Under the pieces are notes generated by a model, which had not been told where the DNA came from, searched no databases, and saw nothing but the letters and a program-made list of their open reading frames with translations. 64,000 bases of DNA from Spiractinospora alimapuensis (lineage in GTDB: Bacteria > Actinomycetota > Actinomycetes > Streptosporangiales > Streptosporangiaceae). Location of the stretch: contig NZ_CP072467.1 of assembly GCF_018437505.1 (NCBI RefSeq), positions 62,001-126,000 of the forward strand, read 5' to 3'. Positions 42,280 through 51,649 of this stretch are shown here, in pieces (the first letter of the stretch is position 1; every line of letters starts with the position of its first letter). A program made the position numbers and the translations under genes.

Positions 42280-43019
42280 AAGCCGAACCTGCCCACCAGA
42301 TTCGCCTGCTGGACCTGCAGGACATCGACACCGTCATCGACCGGCTGCGGCACCGCGCCAGGAACCTCCCCGAGAACGTCGAGTTGGAAGAGCTGGACGC
42401 CGAGATCGCGCGGCTCAACGACGCCGCCGCGCAGACCGCGGCGGAGCTGAAGGACCTCGACCGGGAACAGCGCAAGGCCGAGAGCGACGTCGACCAGGTA
42501 CGTACCCGCGAGGAGCGCGACGGCAAGCGGCTCGAGGCCGGCCAGGTCTCCTCGCCCAAGGAGTTGGAGAGTCTCCAGTCGGAGATCGCCTCCCTGCGCC
42601 GTCGTCGCGCCGAGCTCGAGGACATCGTCCTGGGCGTCATGGAACGCCGCGAGGGCGTGGAGGCGAAGCAGGCGGCGGACGCCGAGGCATTGACCGTCGG
42701 CCAGGAGAAGCGGGTCGAGGCGGAGCGGCGTCAGAAAGCCGCCCTGGAAGAGATCTCCGTCGAGGAACGTGACGCCGGAGAGCGTCGCGCCAAGCTACGC
42801 GGAGACCTGCCCCAGGACCTGCTCACCCTGTACGACAAACTGCGCGACTCCTACGGTGGGGTCGGCGCCGCCGCCCTGCGCCAAGGCCGTTGCGAAGGCT
42901 GCAAACTGGCCCTGAGTACCGCGGAGGTGTCCCAGATCCGCAGCGCGCCGGCGGAGGAGGTCGTGCGGTGCGAGGAGTGCCGCCGGATCCTGGTGCGCAC
43001 CCCCGAATCCGGTCTGTGA
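42276..43019 (+). CDS. C4-type zinc-ribbon coiled-coil protein (CdsZ-like)
   Basis: A 247-residue protein, mostly a long antiparallel coiled coil (residues 20-190, heptads rich in Leu, Glu, Arg), then a zinc ribbon with CEGCKLAL and RCEECRRIL. It matches the conserved bacterial zf-RING_7 family, whose member CdsZ is reported as a regulator; the role in actinomycetes is unclear. The GTG start overlaps the Nif3 stop, and the RNase H gene follows 10 bases later, an order conserved in Streptomyces as I recall it. Confidence 0.88.
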   Translation: MKAEPAHQIRLLDLQDIDTVIDRLRHRARNLPENVELEELDAEIARLNDAAAQTAAELKDLDREQRKAESDVDQVRTREERDGKRLEAGQVSSPKELESLQSEIASLRRRRAELEDIVLGVMERREGVEAKQAADAEALTVGQEKRVEAERRQKAALEEISVEERDAGERRAKLRGDLPQDLLTLYDKLRDSYGGVGAAALRQGRCEGCKLALSTAEVSQIRSAPAEEVVRCEECRRILVRTPESGL

Positions 43020-43029
43020 GGAGTCACCC

Positions 43030-44181
43030 GTGGCGGCGGAGCGTCCCGAACTGATCGTGGAGGCCGACGGCGGGTCACGGGGAAACCCGGGGGTCGCCGG
43101 ATACGGGGCGGTGGTGCGACGAGCGGACAGCGGTGAGGTGCTGGCTGAGGCGGCCGCCCCGATCGGTACCGCGACCAACAACGTGGCCGAATACCGGGGC
43201 CTGATCGCCGGGTTGGCGTGCGCGGCCAGGGTGCGGCCGGGCGCCGCGGTCGAGGTGCGCATGGACTCCAAGCTCGTCGTCGAGCAGATGTCGGGTCGGT
43301 GGCGTATCAAGCACCCCGACCTCATCCCCCTCGCGCGTGAGGCACGGGAGGTCGCGACCGCCCTCGGCGCCGTGACCTACACCTGGATTCCGCGTGCGCG
43401 CAACAGCGCCGCCGACCGACTGGCCAACCTCGCGATGGACGGCGAGACGAGGGACGTGGACACCGACGTCGGTTCGCCGGAGGGCGAAGACCCCGCGAAC
43501 GCGGAAGCGTCGGTCACGACCACTTCGGGTCCCGCGACGGGTGGGACGGGATGGCGTCCACCGGAGATGGTGCCCACGCGTCTCATCCTGCTGCGCCACG
43601 GCGAGACCCCCCTGTCGGTGGAGCGTCGCTTCGCTGGCGTCGGCGACATCGAACTCACCGCGGTCGGGCACGGCCAGGCGGAGGCCGCCGCGCGTGCCCT
43701 CTCGACGGAGGGAATCGACTCCATCGTCACCTCCCCGCTGCGACGGGCACACGACACCGCCTCCCATGTCGCCAAGCAGACGAACCTCGACGTCGCCTCC
43801 GTTCCGGGACTGCGGGAGGTCGACTTCGGGAAGTGGGAGGGGCACACCTTCGCGGAGGTGCGGGAACGCTGGCCGGAGGACTTGGAGGCCTGGCTCGGCG
43901 ACACGGCGTGCGCCCCTCCGCAGGGGGAGAGTTTCGCGGAGGCCCGGACCCGCGTGTTGGCGGCGCGAGACGAGCTCCTGGCGCACCACGCCGGAGCGAC
44001 CCTGCTGGCCGTGTCGCACGTGACCCCCATCAAGGTCCTCGTCACCGAGGCCCTCCTCGCGCCGCCCCAGGCCCTGCACCGGCTCCACCTGGACCTCGCC
44101 TCGATCTGCGAGATTCACTACTACGCCGACGGCAACGCCGTCGTCGTTCGGGTCAACGACACCGCGCACCTGCGTACCTAG
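43030..44181 (+). CDS. Bifunctional RNase HI / histidine phosphatase
   Basis: A 383-residue fusion. Residues 1-140 are RNase HI with its four acids: EADGGSRGNPG, NNVAEYRGL, VRMDSKLV and NSAADRLAN. After a 35-residue acidic linker, residues 190-383 are a phosphoglycerate-mutase-type histidine phosphatase with LLRHGETPLS (nucleophile His), SPLRRAHDTA, VDFGKWEG and SHVTPIK (second His). In mycobacteria the same fusion (Rv2228c) degrades RNA-DNA hybrids and its phosphatase half acts in cobalamin synthesis. It starts with GTG. RNase P RNA follows on the same strand. Confidence 0.93.
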   Translation: MAAERPELIVEADGGSRGNPGVAGYGAVVRRADSGEVLAEAAAPIGTATNNVAEYRGLIAGLACAARVRPGAAVEVRMDSKLVVEQMSGRWRIKHPDLIPLAREAREVATALGAVTYTWIPRARNSAADRLANLAMDGETRDVDTDVGSPEGEDPANAEASVTTTSGPATGGTGWRPPEMVPTRLILLRHGETPLSVERRFAGVGDIELTAVGHGQAEAAARALSTEGIDSIVTSPLRRAHDTASHVAKQTNLDVASVPGLREVDFGKWEGHTFAEVRERWPEDLEAWLGDTACAPPQGESFAEARTRVLAARDELLAHHAGATLLAVSHVTPIKVLVTEALLAPPQALHRLHLDLASICEIHYYADGNAVVVRVNDTAHLRT

Positions 44182-44209
44182 GTCGTCCCACGGGCGGCGC
44201 CGCGCGGAC

Positions 44210-44215
44210 TACAAT
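44210..44215 (+). promoter_or_regulatory. -10 box of the rnpB promoter
   Basis: TACAAT, a near-perfect -10, 6 bases before the predicted 5' end of RNase P RNA and 28 bases after the RNase H stop. No convincing -35. Confidence 0.6.
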
Positions 44216-44221
44216 GGCGCA

Positions 44222-44604
44222 CGGAAGAGTCGGTCCAGCGGCCGCGGCGTCCCCCTGGGGCGCTGAGGAAAGTCCGGACTCCACAGGGCAGGGTGGTCGG
44301 TAACGCCGACCCGGGGTGACCCGCGGGACAGTGCCACAGAAAGCAGACCGCCGTGGTCCCGCCACGGTAAGGGTGAAACGGTGGTGTAAGAGACCACCAG
44401 CGGCTGGAGTGATCCAGCCGGCTAGGTAAACCCCACCCGGAGCAAGGTCAAAAGGGAGCCCCTGGCTCCTGCGCGAACGTCCGAGGGCGGCCCGCCCGAG
44501 TTCGTGGGTAGACCGCGCCGAGGTCGACGGCAACGTCGGCCCCAGATGGATGGCCGTCCGGTGCTCGCACCGGGACAGAATCCGGCTTATGGCCGACTCT
44601 TCCG
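44222..44604 (+). ncRNA. rnpB: RNase P RNA, bacterial class A
   Basis: The catalytic RNA of RNase P, about 383 nt. The ends pair (GGAAGAGTCGG at 44223-44233 with CCGACTCTTCC at 44593-44603, helix P1). Conserved cores are GAGGAAAGTCCGGACTCC near 44262-44279, CACAGGGCAGGGTGG, ACAGTGCCACAGAAA, GGGTGAAACGGTG and the 3' universal ACAGAATCCGGCTTAT. It removes 5' leaders from tRNA precursors. The ends are set from helix P1 and may be off by a few bases. Confidence 0.95.
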
Positions 44605-44737
44605 CCCCCCGGCCGCGTCCCGCACCGTGGACGTCGAGCCGTCGGGATCGTCGGCCACACGGTACATTGGGAGTGCTCCCCTGGCGACAGTGGGCGCTCG
44701 ATCACTGCCCCACCGACCCCGGATCGGTTGTTCAGCT

Positions 44738-44875
44738 ATGGAAATTCCGACAGCGCTGCTGGTCGTCATGTTCGGGGCACCCGTCGTCGCGATCGTGGTG
44801 ATCGTGCTGTTGGCCCGCAACTGGACCACCCCCGTGGAAGAGCCCGAGGACGACACCGATCCCGGCGACAAGTAG
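44738..44875 (+). CDS. Small single-span membrane protein
   Basis: A 45-residue product: one hydrophobic helix (LLVVMFGAPVVAIVVIVLLA) and an acidic tail ending PEDDTDPGDK. No SD before ATG 44738; a TACATT box at about 44664 could provide a promoter. Composition is what one expects of a real small membrane protein, but I know no family for it, so coding status is moderately supported. Confidence 0.45.
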   Translation: MEIPTALLVVMFGAPVVAIVVIVLLARNWTTPVEEPEDDTDPGDK

Positions 44876-45465
44876 CCCACCGGAACCGTCCGGGAACGCG
44901 CACCGTCCGTGTCGAACCCCCTCACCGTGTCCTTCGGGATCGGCCTCCGTCGTTTCGGCATGGTGGACACCGGCGGCGACGACGGTGATATCCGTATCGA
45001 CCTGCCCGAGCCGGGGCCATGCCGTGCCACGGACGACCTCAGGCGCGGTGGTGCGCGCGGCGGCGCCTCAACCGGTCCCAGGGGCGCCGGACATGACGGT
45101 CGTCAACCACCCCCAGGTGCCTCTGGGCGCCCCCACGATTCCCAGGGGAGGTTCGGTGTCGAGGCGCTAGGGACGGAGGCGTGGCGGGTGAATCCACGCC
45201 CCGGACGTTCTCGCTCCGCGCCCGCCGTCGCCACTGGACGCGACGACGCGGAGGACACCAGCCCGTGAGCCACCGCGCGGGAACGGACATCGCGTGAGGA
45301 GGCCGGCCGTCGGCACACGGACGCCGACGGATGGGTTGACCGGGGGCCGACCCCTCGTACCGCCACCCCTTCGTCGCCCCGAGACCCCCACCGGTGCGCG
45401 GTTTCCGTCCACTCGGAGACGGATGATCGAACGTCCGTGGTTCTCGGATCCTCGGCGGGCCGGGT
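44876..45465. other. No recognisable gene
   Basis: About 590 bases after the small membrane gene. Short open frames on both strands have no family motif or ribosome site. Inverted elements occur (GGGGCGCC near 45090 with GGCGCCCC near 45126, and CCCAG/CTGGG around 45112-45128) that could fold in RNA. No function assigned. Confidence 0.5.
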
Positions 45466-45471
45466 TAGGGT
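45466..45471 (+). promoter_or_regulatory. -10 box of a leaderless promoter (ASCH gene)
   Basis: TAGGGT, 6 bases before ATG 45478; no SD sequence. Confidence 0.5.
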
Positions 45472-45477
45472 ACCGGG

Positions 45478-45909
45478 ATGAACCACCAAGAACTGCCACG
45501 GGAGGAGTTCGCCTTCCCGGGCCCGCTCCGGGACCTGCTCGTCGGCGCGATCCTGTCCGGAGAGAAGACCTCGACCTCAAGCCTGATGCTGGAGTACGAG
45601 CGTGAGGGAGAGCCACTGCCGGAAGTGGGGCGGCGGTCGGCGGTCGTCGACTCCCAAGAGCGCCCGGTCGCGGTCATTGAGCTCACCGAGGTACGGGTGG
45701 TGCGCCTCGCGGACGTCGACCTCCAGCACGCCATCGACGAGGGGGAAGGCTACACGTCGGTCGCCCAGTGGCGCGCGGGGCACGAGGAGTTCTGGCACAG
45801 CCCCGAGGTGCGTGCGGAGCTGGGAGATCCCACGTTCACGGTCGACGATGACACCCTTGTGGTTGCCTCCCGCTTCCGGTTGGTCACCGACGAAGCCGAC
45901 CCTACCTAG
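45478..45909 (+). CDS. ASCH-domain protein
   Basis: A 143-residue ASCH (PUA-like) protein: AFPGPLRDLLVGAILSGEKTSTSSL carries the family G-x-K-x-x-T/S motif (quoted in part: SGEKTSTSSL), then VVDSQERPVAVIELTEVRVV and EGYTSVAQWRAGHEEFW. ASCH domains bind RNA or act as nucleoside deaminase/amidohydrolase-like enzymes. Length is typical. It appears monocistronic on a leaderless mRNA. Confidence 0.85.
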   Translation: MNHQELPREEFAFPGPLRDLLVGAILSGEKTSTSSLMLEYEREGEPLPEVGRRSAVVDSQERPVAVIELTEVRVVRLADVDLQHAIDEGEGYTSVAQWRAGHEEFWHSPEVRAELGDPTFTVDDDTLVVASRFRLVTDEADPT

Positions 45910-46039
45910 GACCTGCCGCTGTACCGGTCGCGCGCTCGGGAGCCGGCCGTGTCGTCGGACGCTACGCCGACCGTCGAGCTCCGACCAATCGTTCCCAGAC
46001 CGGATCGCCTCCGGCGGGGCGGTGGTTCGCGGAGTTCGG

Positions 46040-47713
46040 CTAGCGGTAGAGGTCGCCGTAGGGGTTCGGGGACTGGGGTCCGGTGGCGGGAGGACCGTAA
46101 CCGGCGGGAGGCGGACCCGGGGCGTACTGGGTGGCATCCTGGCCGGGCCAGCCCTGGGGCGCGTTGGCGCCGAACACGGGGTTGGCCGCCGGAGTCTGCG
46201 GAGGCGGCGGGTAGTCCCCAGCCGGGGGGCCACCGAGGACGTCGGGGTAGGCGTTGTGATCGCCCACGTCGCCGTAGCCGTAGCCGCGAGCCTGCGCCGG
46301 TGGCGGGGCGGGAGCGGGGGAGTAGGAGACATCTGTGGGGTAGCCCTGCGGATCGCGCGGCGCTCCCGTCGGCCAACCACCGCTGGGGCCGCCCTGGGGG
46401 CCGTATCCCATGGGCGCCGGCGGCGCGGCCTGTTCCGGCGGCGGGGTGAAGTACCCACCGGGCGCCGCGTCACGCGTGAACGATCCCGAGGTGGCCGCGT
46501 CACGCGCGAAGGAGCCGGAGGTCCCAGCGTCTCGTGCGAAGGAACCGGAGGTGGCGGCGTCGGGTCGCGGGGCGGCGTGCGGCGCCTCCGGGGGAGCGCC
46601 GGGGTAGCGGAACCCACCCGTCATGTCCGGGCTGCCCTGCGCCGGATAGCTGCGGGCCGGTGCGGACCCGTACATCGAACCCGCGTCGGCGGGGGTGTAG
46701 GGGGCGGGGGCACCGGCCGGAGCCGCCGGTGGGGCCTGGTACCCGCCGGCCGGACGCTGGTGTGACCCGGTCTCCAGACTGGACCAGATGGGAGAGTCCC
46801 CGCCGGAAACACGCCCACCGGGAGGGCTGAACGACGGATCGGTCAGTGGGTCGGAACCGACACCGGGACGGTGGGTGGCCGGGTCGACGCCGCCGGGCTG
46901 CTCCGGTCCGCGCCGGTGGAACCCGCCGGAGTCGAAGGGGCTGCGAGGAGACGGCGCGCCACTGTTCATCTCCCCCGGGTAAGGAGCGGCCGCCCTGGGC
47001 TGCTCGGTGTGGCCGGGGATCACGGTCGTGGCCGGGGACGCCGCGCCCGGGTAGGAACCCGCGGTCGGGGCGGCGGGCATCGCGGTGGTGGCCTCCATGG
47101 AGGCCGCGGCCGTGGGACTTTGCGGCGCGTAGCCGCCGGGGACGGCGTGAGCACCCATAGGAGGGGTCGACGGTGCGGAGGAACCGGCGGAAGCGGGAGC
47201 GGCCGGGGGGGATTCCTGGGTGTCGCCAGGTGCGCCCGAGGAGGCCTGTCCCAAACTCGCCAGGACCTCCAGGCTGCGGTCGCCGTTCGCCGGTGCGGGT
47301 TCCTCGGGGGGCGCGGCCGGAGCGGGAGGGGGTTCGACCGCACCGCGCGAGCGGGGCGGGGCGGGCTCCACGGCACGTCGGCCCCGACCCTCGGGGGACG
47401 ATGACAGCGGGCGGTCGTCATCACCGGACAGGGACGACCAGAAGTCATCGTCGGAGAGCGACTCGCCGTCGCCCCATCCCGACTCCCGGGGGCCGTCGTC
47501 GTCGATGGCCCCACGTCCGCCACGAGGCGCGCGACCGCGTTGCCGCTGTCGCGGCGCGGGAGCGTCGTCGGCCGCCTCGTCCTGGGCGTACTCCTCCTCG
47601 TCGTCGTACTCGTCCCGGGAACTCTTGCCCAGTGCGCGCAATCCCAGAGCGATAAGGACGATGAAGAGCGCAACGCCGAAGATCAGTGCGCCCATGAGGA
47701 CCGCGCCGTTCAT
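46040..47713 (-). CDS. Proline-rich membrane-anchored protein
   Basis: A 557-residue protein with one N-terminal membrane segment (LMGALIFGVALFIVLIALGL), an acidic stretch, and a 480-residue low-complexity tail rich in Pro, Gly, Ala, Ser and Tyr. The tail is therefore cytoplasmic or extracytoplasmic depending on orientation; the basic residues after the helix favour a cytoplasmic tail. Four 10-residue repeats of the DAATSGSFAR kind lie near 46442-46561. Such proteins are frequent scaffolds in actinomycetes, but I cannot assign a role. GGAG lies before the ATG. Confidence 0.7.
   Translation of the reverse strand: MNGAVLMGALIFGVALFIVLIALGLRALGKSSRDEYDDEEEYAQDEAADDAPAPRQRQRGRAPRGGRGAIDDDGPRESGWGDGESLSDDDFWSSLSGDDDRPLSSSPEGRGRRAVEPAPPRSRGAVEPPPAPAAPPEEPAPANGDRSLEVLASLGQASSGAPGDTQESPPAAPASAGSSAPSTPPMGAHAVPGGYAPQSPTAAASMEATTAMPAAPTAGSYPGAASPATTVIPGHTEQPRAAAPYPGEMNSGAPSPRSPFDSGGFHRRGPEQPGGVDPATHRPGVGSDPLTDPSFSPPGGRVSGGDSPIWSSLETGSHQRPAGGYQAPPAAPAGAPAPYTPADAGSMYGSAPARSYPAQGSPDMTGGFRYPGAPPEAPHAAPRPDAATSGSFARDAGTSGSFARDAATSGSFTRDAAPGGYFTPPPEQAAPPAPMGYGPQGGPSGGWPTGAPRDPQGYPTDVSYSPAPAPPPAQARGYGYGDVGDHNAYPDVLGGPPAGDYPPPPQTPAANPVFGANAPQGWPGQDATQYAPGPPPAGYGPPATGPQSPNPYGDLYR
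46442..46561 (-). repeat. Four 30-bp tandem repeats inside the proline-rich gene
   Basis: In-frame units encode DAATSGSFAR, DAGTSGSFAR, DAATSGSFTR and a degenerate DAAPGGYFTP. Each holds Ser/Thr residues next to Arg-Asp, a possible phosphorylation site. Unit number may vary between strains. Confidence 0.75.
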
Positions 47714-47967
47714 AGTGAATTCTCCGCCCTAAGGCCGATGGCTTGTCGAGGGGCGGCGCCGTGCGCGCCGTGAGTCGAGGGCCTCCCGTGACTTTCCTGT
47801 GACCATACCCGGAGTGGCGTGGAGTCTGTTGGGCTTGTGGACTCGACACGCCTTAACGGACAGGAAAACCGTTCTGCAGGGGGCACACACCCACTTTATG
47901 CATAGATGTGCGATCCGGGGAGTGGGTGACAAGGGCTTCCTCGCGCGACTTTTGTCATCGTCTGGTG

Positions 47968-48567
47968 TCACGATGGTTGCTGACCTGTAGCAATAAGGCG
48001 TCCGTAGGCGAGAACACGGTCAGCGATCGTGTCGGTCGCTTCGTTGAAATCCGCGCCCTCACCCAGGCCAACAGTGTCGGACAGCGCGTAGACGGTGAAA
48101 CGGTACTCTTCGCCGTCATCGCTGTCCGACTCCGGGCAGGGCGGCTCGTAGCCGACGTCGCCGAGGGAGTTCGTGGCCTCCGCCGCGGGACTTCCCGGCT
48201 GTCCCTCCGTGATTTCCTGTCCTTCCGGATCCAGATCGAAGACGATCCACTGCACCGCGGTCCCGCCGCGTGCCTCAGGGGTGTCCATCACGATGGCGAT
48301 CGACTCAGTCTCCGACGGAAACCCGGACCACTGCAGGGGAGGGGAGACGCCCTCACCGTGGCAGGTAAAACGGTCGGGGATGGGCTCCCCGTCGACGAGC
48401 ACCGGGCTGGAGACCGTGAGGTCTTCCTGCACCTCGCTCGTTGGGTCGAAACTGAGTACACCGCACCCCGCCGTAGTCGCGACGCTCGCCGCGGCGGCCA
48501 GCACGGCGCGAGCGGTCCAACGCGACCGTTTCGCCCAACCAGACGGCGACGACGACGATTCAGGCAT
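47968..48567 (-). CDS. YbhB/YbcL-type PEBP lipoprotein
   Basis: A 199-residue phosphatidylethanolamine-binding-protein relative. The N-terminus has a basic region, hydrophobic core and lipobox VATTAGC, so it should be a lipoprotein. The PEBP fold is marked by CHGEGVSPPLQWSGFP, VMDTPEARGGTAVQWIVFDL and the YEPPCP ligand loop. Bacterial members are of unclear function. ATG 48567 begins the signal peptide; the frame extends 11 codons further without support. Confidence 0.85.
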   Translation of the reverse strand: MPESSSSPSGWAKRSRWTARAVLAAAASVATTAGCGVLSFDPTSEVQEDLTVSSPVLVDGEPIPDRFTCHGEGVSPPLQWSGFPSETESIAIVMDTPEARGGTAVQWIVFDLDPEGQEITEGQPGSPAAEATNSLGDVGYEPPCPESDSDDGEEYRFTVYALSDTVGLGEGADFNEATDTIADRVLAYGRLIATGQQPS

Positions 48568-48663
48568 GCGACGACTCCAAGTGATACGGCTCTGATCCAC
48601 GGTCGAACCCTACTCGCAGCGCGGACACGCCGCGCGTCGCCTGGGTCCACAGTCCACAGAGCC

Positions 48664-48669
48664 TAGACT
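48664..48669 (+). promoter_or_regulatory. -10 box of a leaderless promoter (PH-domain pair)
   Basis: TAGACT, 7 bases before GTG 48677, without an SD sequence. Confidence 0.5.
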
Positions 48670-48676
48670 CGCAGGC

Positions 48677-49192
48677 GTGAGTGCGCGTCTACGTCCCCCA
48701 GAGAACCTTGTCTCCCCCCGAGCGATCCCGTTGTGGACGTTGCGCAACATCGTCGGCGCGTTGGTGAAACTCATAGTGGTGGGTGTGGCGGCGTTCCTGC
48801 TCGCCACGTTTCGCCCCTCGCTCGTCCCGGACTGGATCCTCGACAACGTGTGGTGGATCTTCGGCGTGTACGCGCTCTATGTGATCGCCAAGGCGATCCT
48901 GGTGCCTCAGGTGCGCTATCGAGTACACCGGTGGGAGATCACCGCCGACACGGTCTACACCCGGGGCGGTTGGCTGAACGTCCAGTGGCAACTGGTCCCG
49001 GTGAGCCGAATCCAGACCGTGGACCACACCCAGGACTGGCTGGAACGCGTGTTCGGTCTGGCGACGCTGGAGGTGCAGACCGCGTCGCACGCGGGATCCT
49101 CGTCGATCGTGGGTCTGGAGGCCGTCGACGCCCAGCGCATCTCCGAGGACCTCGCGGCCCGCGCCGGGGAACTACGGGACGATGCCACGTGA
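48677..49192 (+). CDS. Bacterial PH-domain membrane protein (YdbS-like)
   Basis: A 171-residue protein with two membrane helices (LVKLIVVGVAAFLLATF and WWIFGVYALYVIAKAIL) followed by a bPH2 domain: VHRWEITADTVYTRGGWLN and VPVSRIQTVDHTQDWLERVFGLA. This is the YdbS/DUF304 family, normally paired with a larger YdbT. The start is GTG 48677 on a leaderless mRNA, and the stop overlaps the next gene by GTGA. Confidence 0.88.
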   Translation: MSARLRPPENLVSPRAIPLWTLRNIVGALVKLIVVGVAAFLLATFRPSLVPDWILDNVWWIFGVYALYVIAKAILVPQVRYRVHRWEITADTVYTRGGWLNVQWQLVPVSRIQTVDHTQDWLERVFGLATLEVQTASHAGSSSIVGLEAVDAQRISEDLAARAGELRDDAT

Positions 49193-51162
49193 CCAACGCC
49201 GCGAGCGGAGACGACACCCCCCACGGCGGACCCGAGCGACCGGAACCACAGCCCGAGGCGTCCACCGACGGGGCCCCTCGCGACGGTGAACGGGAGCCGG
49301 CGCGCCCTCGAGACGAGGCCGACGTCGACGGAGCACCCCCACTCCACGGCCCACCCTCCGACGACGAACCGGACGGTGCGGACTCGCCCCACCCGGTGCC
49401 TGGAGTGACCAACGGTCCACCGTGGTGGCCCACGGCCGAGGGTGAGCCCTCCGACCCCGAGGTCGCCTGGGCGATCGCCCCGACCGAACCGGAGTACGTC
49501 CCCGAGCGGGAGTACCACCTCAGCCCGCTGACCATGATCACGGCTCCGGTCCGGTACCTGCGCAACTTCCTCATCCCGCTGGTCGTCATCCTCTTCGTCG
49601 GATCGACCAACCCCTGGGCGCTGGCGTCGGCGCTGGTGGTCCTCGTCTCGTTCTTCGTCAGCGGACTCGTGACCTACCAGACCTTCCGTTACCGGGTCGG
49701 CGCCGAGCGACTCGAGATCCGCCAAGGTCTCATCAGCCGATCTCGACGTACCATTCCCCTCGAGCGCATCCGGGGCGTGGACGTCACCTCGACGCTCCTG
49801 CATCGGATCCTGGGCTTGGCCGTCGTCCGGATCGAGGCCGCCTCGGGGCGGGGTGAGTCGGAGGAGGGCAAGCTCGACGCCGTGTCTCGGCGTGAAGCGG
49901 ACCGGCTGCGCCAGGTGCTGCTGCGTCGCAAGGAGGAGCTGCGCGAACGCAAGGCCGGTGAGGACCCGAGTTCCCCGACAGGGGACACCGAGGGGACCGA
50001 GGGGGCGGTCCGCGCCTCGGGCACCGGTGCCGGAGGACCTCACTCCGACGCGTTGGAGGTGCCGGCCGCGACGGATGCTTCCTCGGGCGCGGAGACAACG
50101 GTGTCGCGAGGGACGGGGACGAACGGGGCGGACCGCACCTACTTCACCATGCCCCGCCGCTGGTACCTCTATGGCGCGGTGACCCTCGGCTACCTCCTGA
50201 CGCCCTTCGTGGCCCTGGCCGCGTTGCTCGGAGTCGTCGCACAGGCCATCGGCCAGGTCGAGGTCGACATCAGGAGAGAGGACGCCGAAGGGGCCCTCGA
50301 GTGGCTCTCCCAGGTGGCCGAGATCCCCCTGGCGTGGATCGTCTCGGGTGTGCTCCTCGGCCTCGCCGTCCTCATGCCGACCTTCGCGGTCGTCGCCTAC
50401 GCCATCAACCACTGGGCCTTCAGCCTGACGCAGCGTGAGCAGTCCCTGGTGACCTCCCGCGGGCTGTTCACGCGACACAGCGTGACCCTGGAGCGGCGCC
50501 GCATCCGTGGCTACGAGCTGATCGACACGCCGCTGGAGCGACTGGTGCGGGCGGTCCAACTCCGGGCGATCGTCACCGGACTCGGTGACGTCTCCACCCG
50601 CGCGGTCCTCCTCCCGCTGGGAAACCGGCCTCGCGTCATGGACGTCGTCGACCGTGCTCTGGGGTCCTTCCGCTCCACGCTGCGCGCGCACCCCCGAGCC
50701 GCACTGGCGCGCCGCCTGTTCCGGGCGGTCGCGCCCTGGTTGGTGGTCGCCGTGGTGGCCCTCGCGACGCGGTACGACACCGTCGCCGTCCTCGCCCTGG
50801 TCCTCGCCGTCGTCAACGTTCCACTGGGGTGGGACCGGTACCGCTCCCTCGGCCACGGATACGACGGAGACCACGTCAGTGTCCGTTCGGGCAGCCTGCG
50901 CCGCAGGCACGCAGTGGTCCACCGTCAGGCGGTCATCGGCTGGCGCTGGAACCAGACGATCTTCCAGCGCCGGGTCGGGCTGGCCACGCTGACCGCCACC
51001 GTCGGGGCCGGGACGGGAGGATACTCAGCGATCGACGCCGCCATGGAGGACTCGGTCCGGTTCGCCGACACCGTCTCACCCGCGACGGTCCGCCCCTTCA
51101 TCGAGGTGGACGAGCCGGACACCCCACCAGGCCCGCGGCTCGACGGCGGTCTCGGGGCCTAA
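49189..51162 (+). CDS. Large bacterial PH-domain membrane protein (YdbT-like)
   Basis: A 657-residue protein with a 90-residue Pro/Asp/Glu-rich start, then membrane helices and up to three bPH2 domains. The first has EIRQGLISRSRRTIPLERIRGVDV (quoted in part: GLISRSRRTIPLERIRGVDV), the second TSRGLFTRHSVTLERRRIRG, and the third SVRSGSLRRRHAVVHRQAVIG. In Bacillus the YdbS/YdbT pair gives resistance to certain bacteriocins; a membrane-shielding role here is inference. The start is fixed by the GTGA overlap with the smaller partner. The long acidic N-terminus and the linker at about 250-310 are unusual extensions. Confidence 0.88.
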   Translation: MTNAASGDDTPHGGPERPEPQPEASTDGAPRDGEREPARPRDEADVDGAPPLHGPPSDDEPDGADSPHPVPGVTNGPPWWPTAEGEPSDPEVAWAIAPTEPEYVPEREYHLSPLTMITAPVRYLRNFLIPLVVILFVGSTNPWALASALVVLVSFFVSGLVTYQTFRYRVGAERLEIRQGLISRSRRTIPLERIRGVDVTSTLLHRILGLAVVRIEAASGRGESEEGKLDAVSRREADRLRQVLLRRKEELRERKAGEDPSSPTGDTEGTEGAVRASGTGAGGPHSDALEVPAATDASSGAETTVSRGTGTNGADRTYFTMPRRWYLYGAVTLGYLLTPFVALAALLGVVAQAIGQVEVDIRREDAEGALEWLSQVAEIPLAWIVSGVLLGLAVLMPTFAVVAYAINHWAFSLTQREQSLVTSRGLFTRHSVTLERRRIRGYELIDTPLERLVRAVQLRAIVTGLGDVSTRAVLLPLGNRPRVMDVVDRALGSFRSTLRAHPRAALARRLFRAVAPWLVVAVVALATRYDTVAVLALVLAVVNVPLGWDRYRSLGHGYDGDHVSVRSGSLRRRHAVVHRQAVIGWRWNQTIFQRRVGLATLTATVGAGTGGYSAIDAAMEDSVRFADTVSPATVRPFIEVDEPDTPPGPRLDGGLGA

Positions 51163-51649
51163 CCCGACCACCTCACCCACACACCGCCGGCCAGGACACC
51201 CCCCGTCTACGCGCCGCCCTTGCCCCAGCCACAGGAGGCGTCGGGAGGGCCACCGATCCGGCCGTGCGCGCAGGACCCTGTCCCCCCGTGGCCCACGTCG
51301 CGGTACCGGGCGAGGCGACGCCCAGAGGTCGGGCGTCGGCGCGGTGGGGGAGCGGGGGTGCGTGGAGCCCCTCGCCACCCACACTGGACCTGGCGCCATC
51401 GTGTTGACTCGGCTTCGAACGGGGCGTGGTCGCGGCGCCCGACGGAGCGGCGTTCCGTCCGGTTGGGTGGAACGCGTGGGACCCCACCGAACGACGGCAC
51501 GCACGCGGGTCGGGCGGGGTTTCGGGGTGAAACAGGACAGTCCGTAGTCGAACCGTCGTCGCGCGCCCGACGCGAGCGGTCCCGCGCCAGTGCGACGACG
51601 AACCGGGGTGGTGGTCGCGCGTGGTGCGGCCACGCGGGCGTATGCGGCG

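Noticed and set aside
44985-45170. 61-codon plus-strand frame with a peptide-like end
   Set aside because: No ribosome site, no conserved pattern and no modifying enzyme nearby, so it is not supported as a peptide precursor gene.
48955-50922. 655-codon minus-strand frame over the PH-domain genes
   Set aside because: Antisense shadow of two overlapping membrane-protein genes with clear motifs; the composition is low-complexity.
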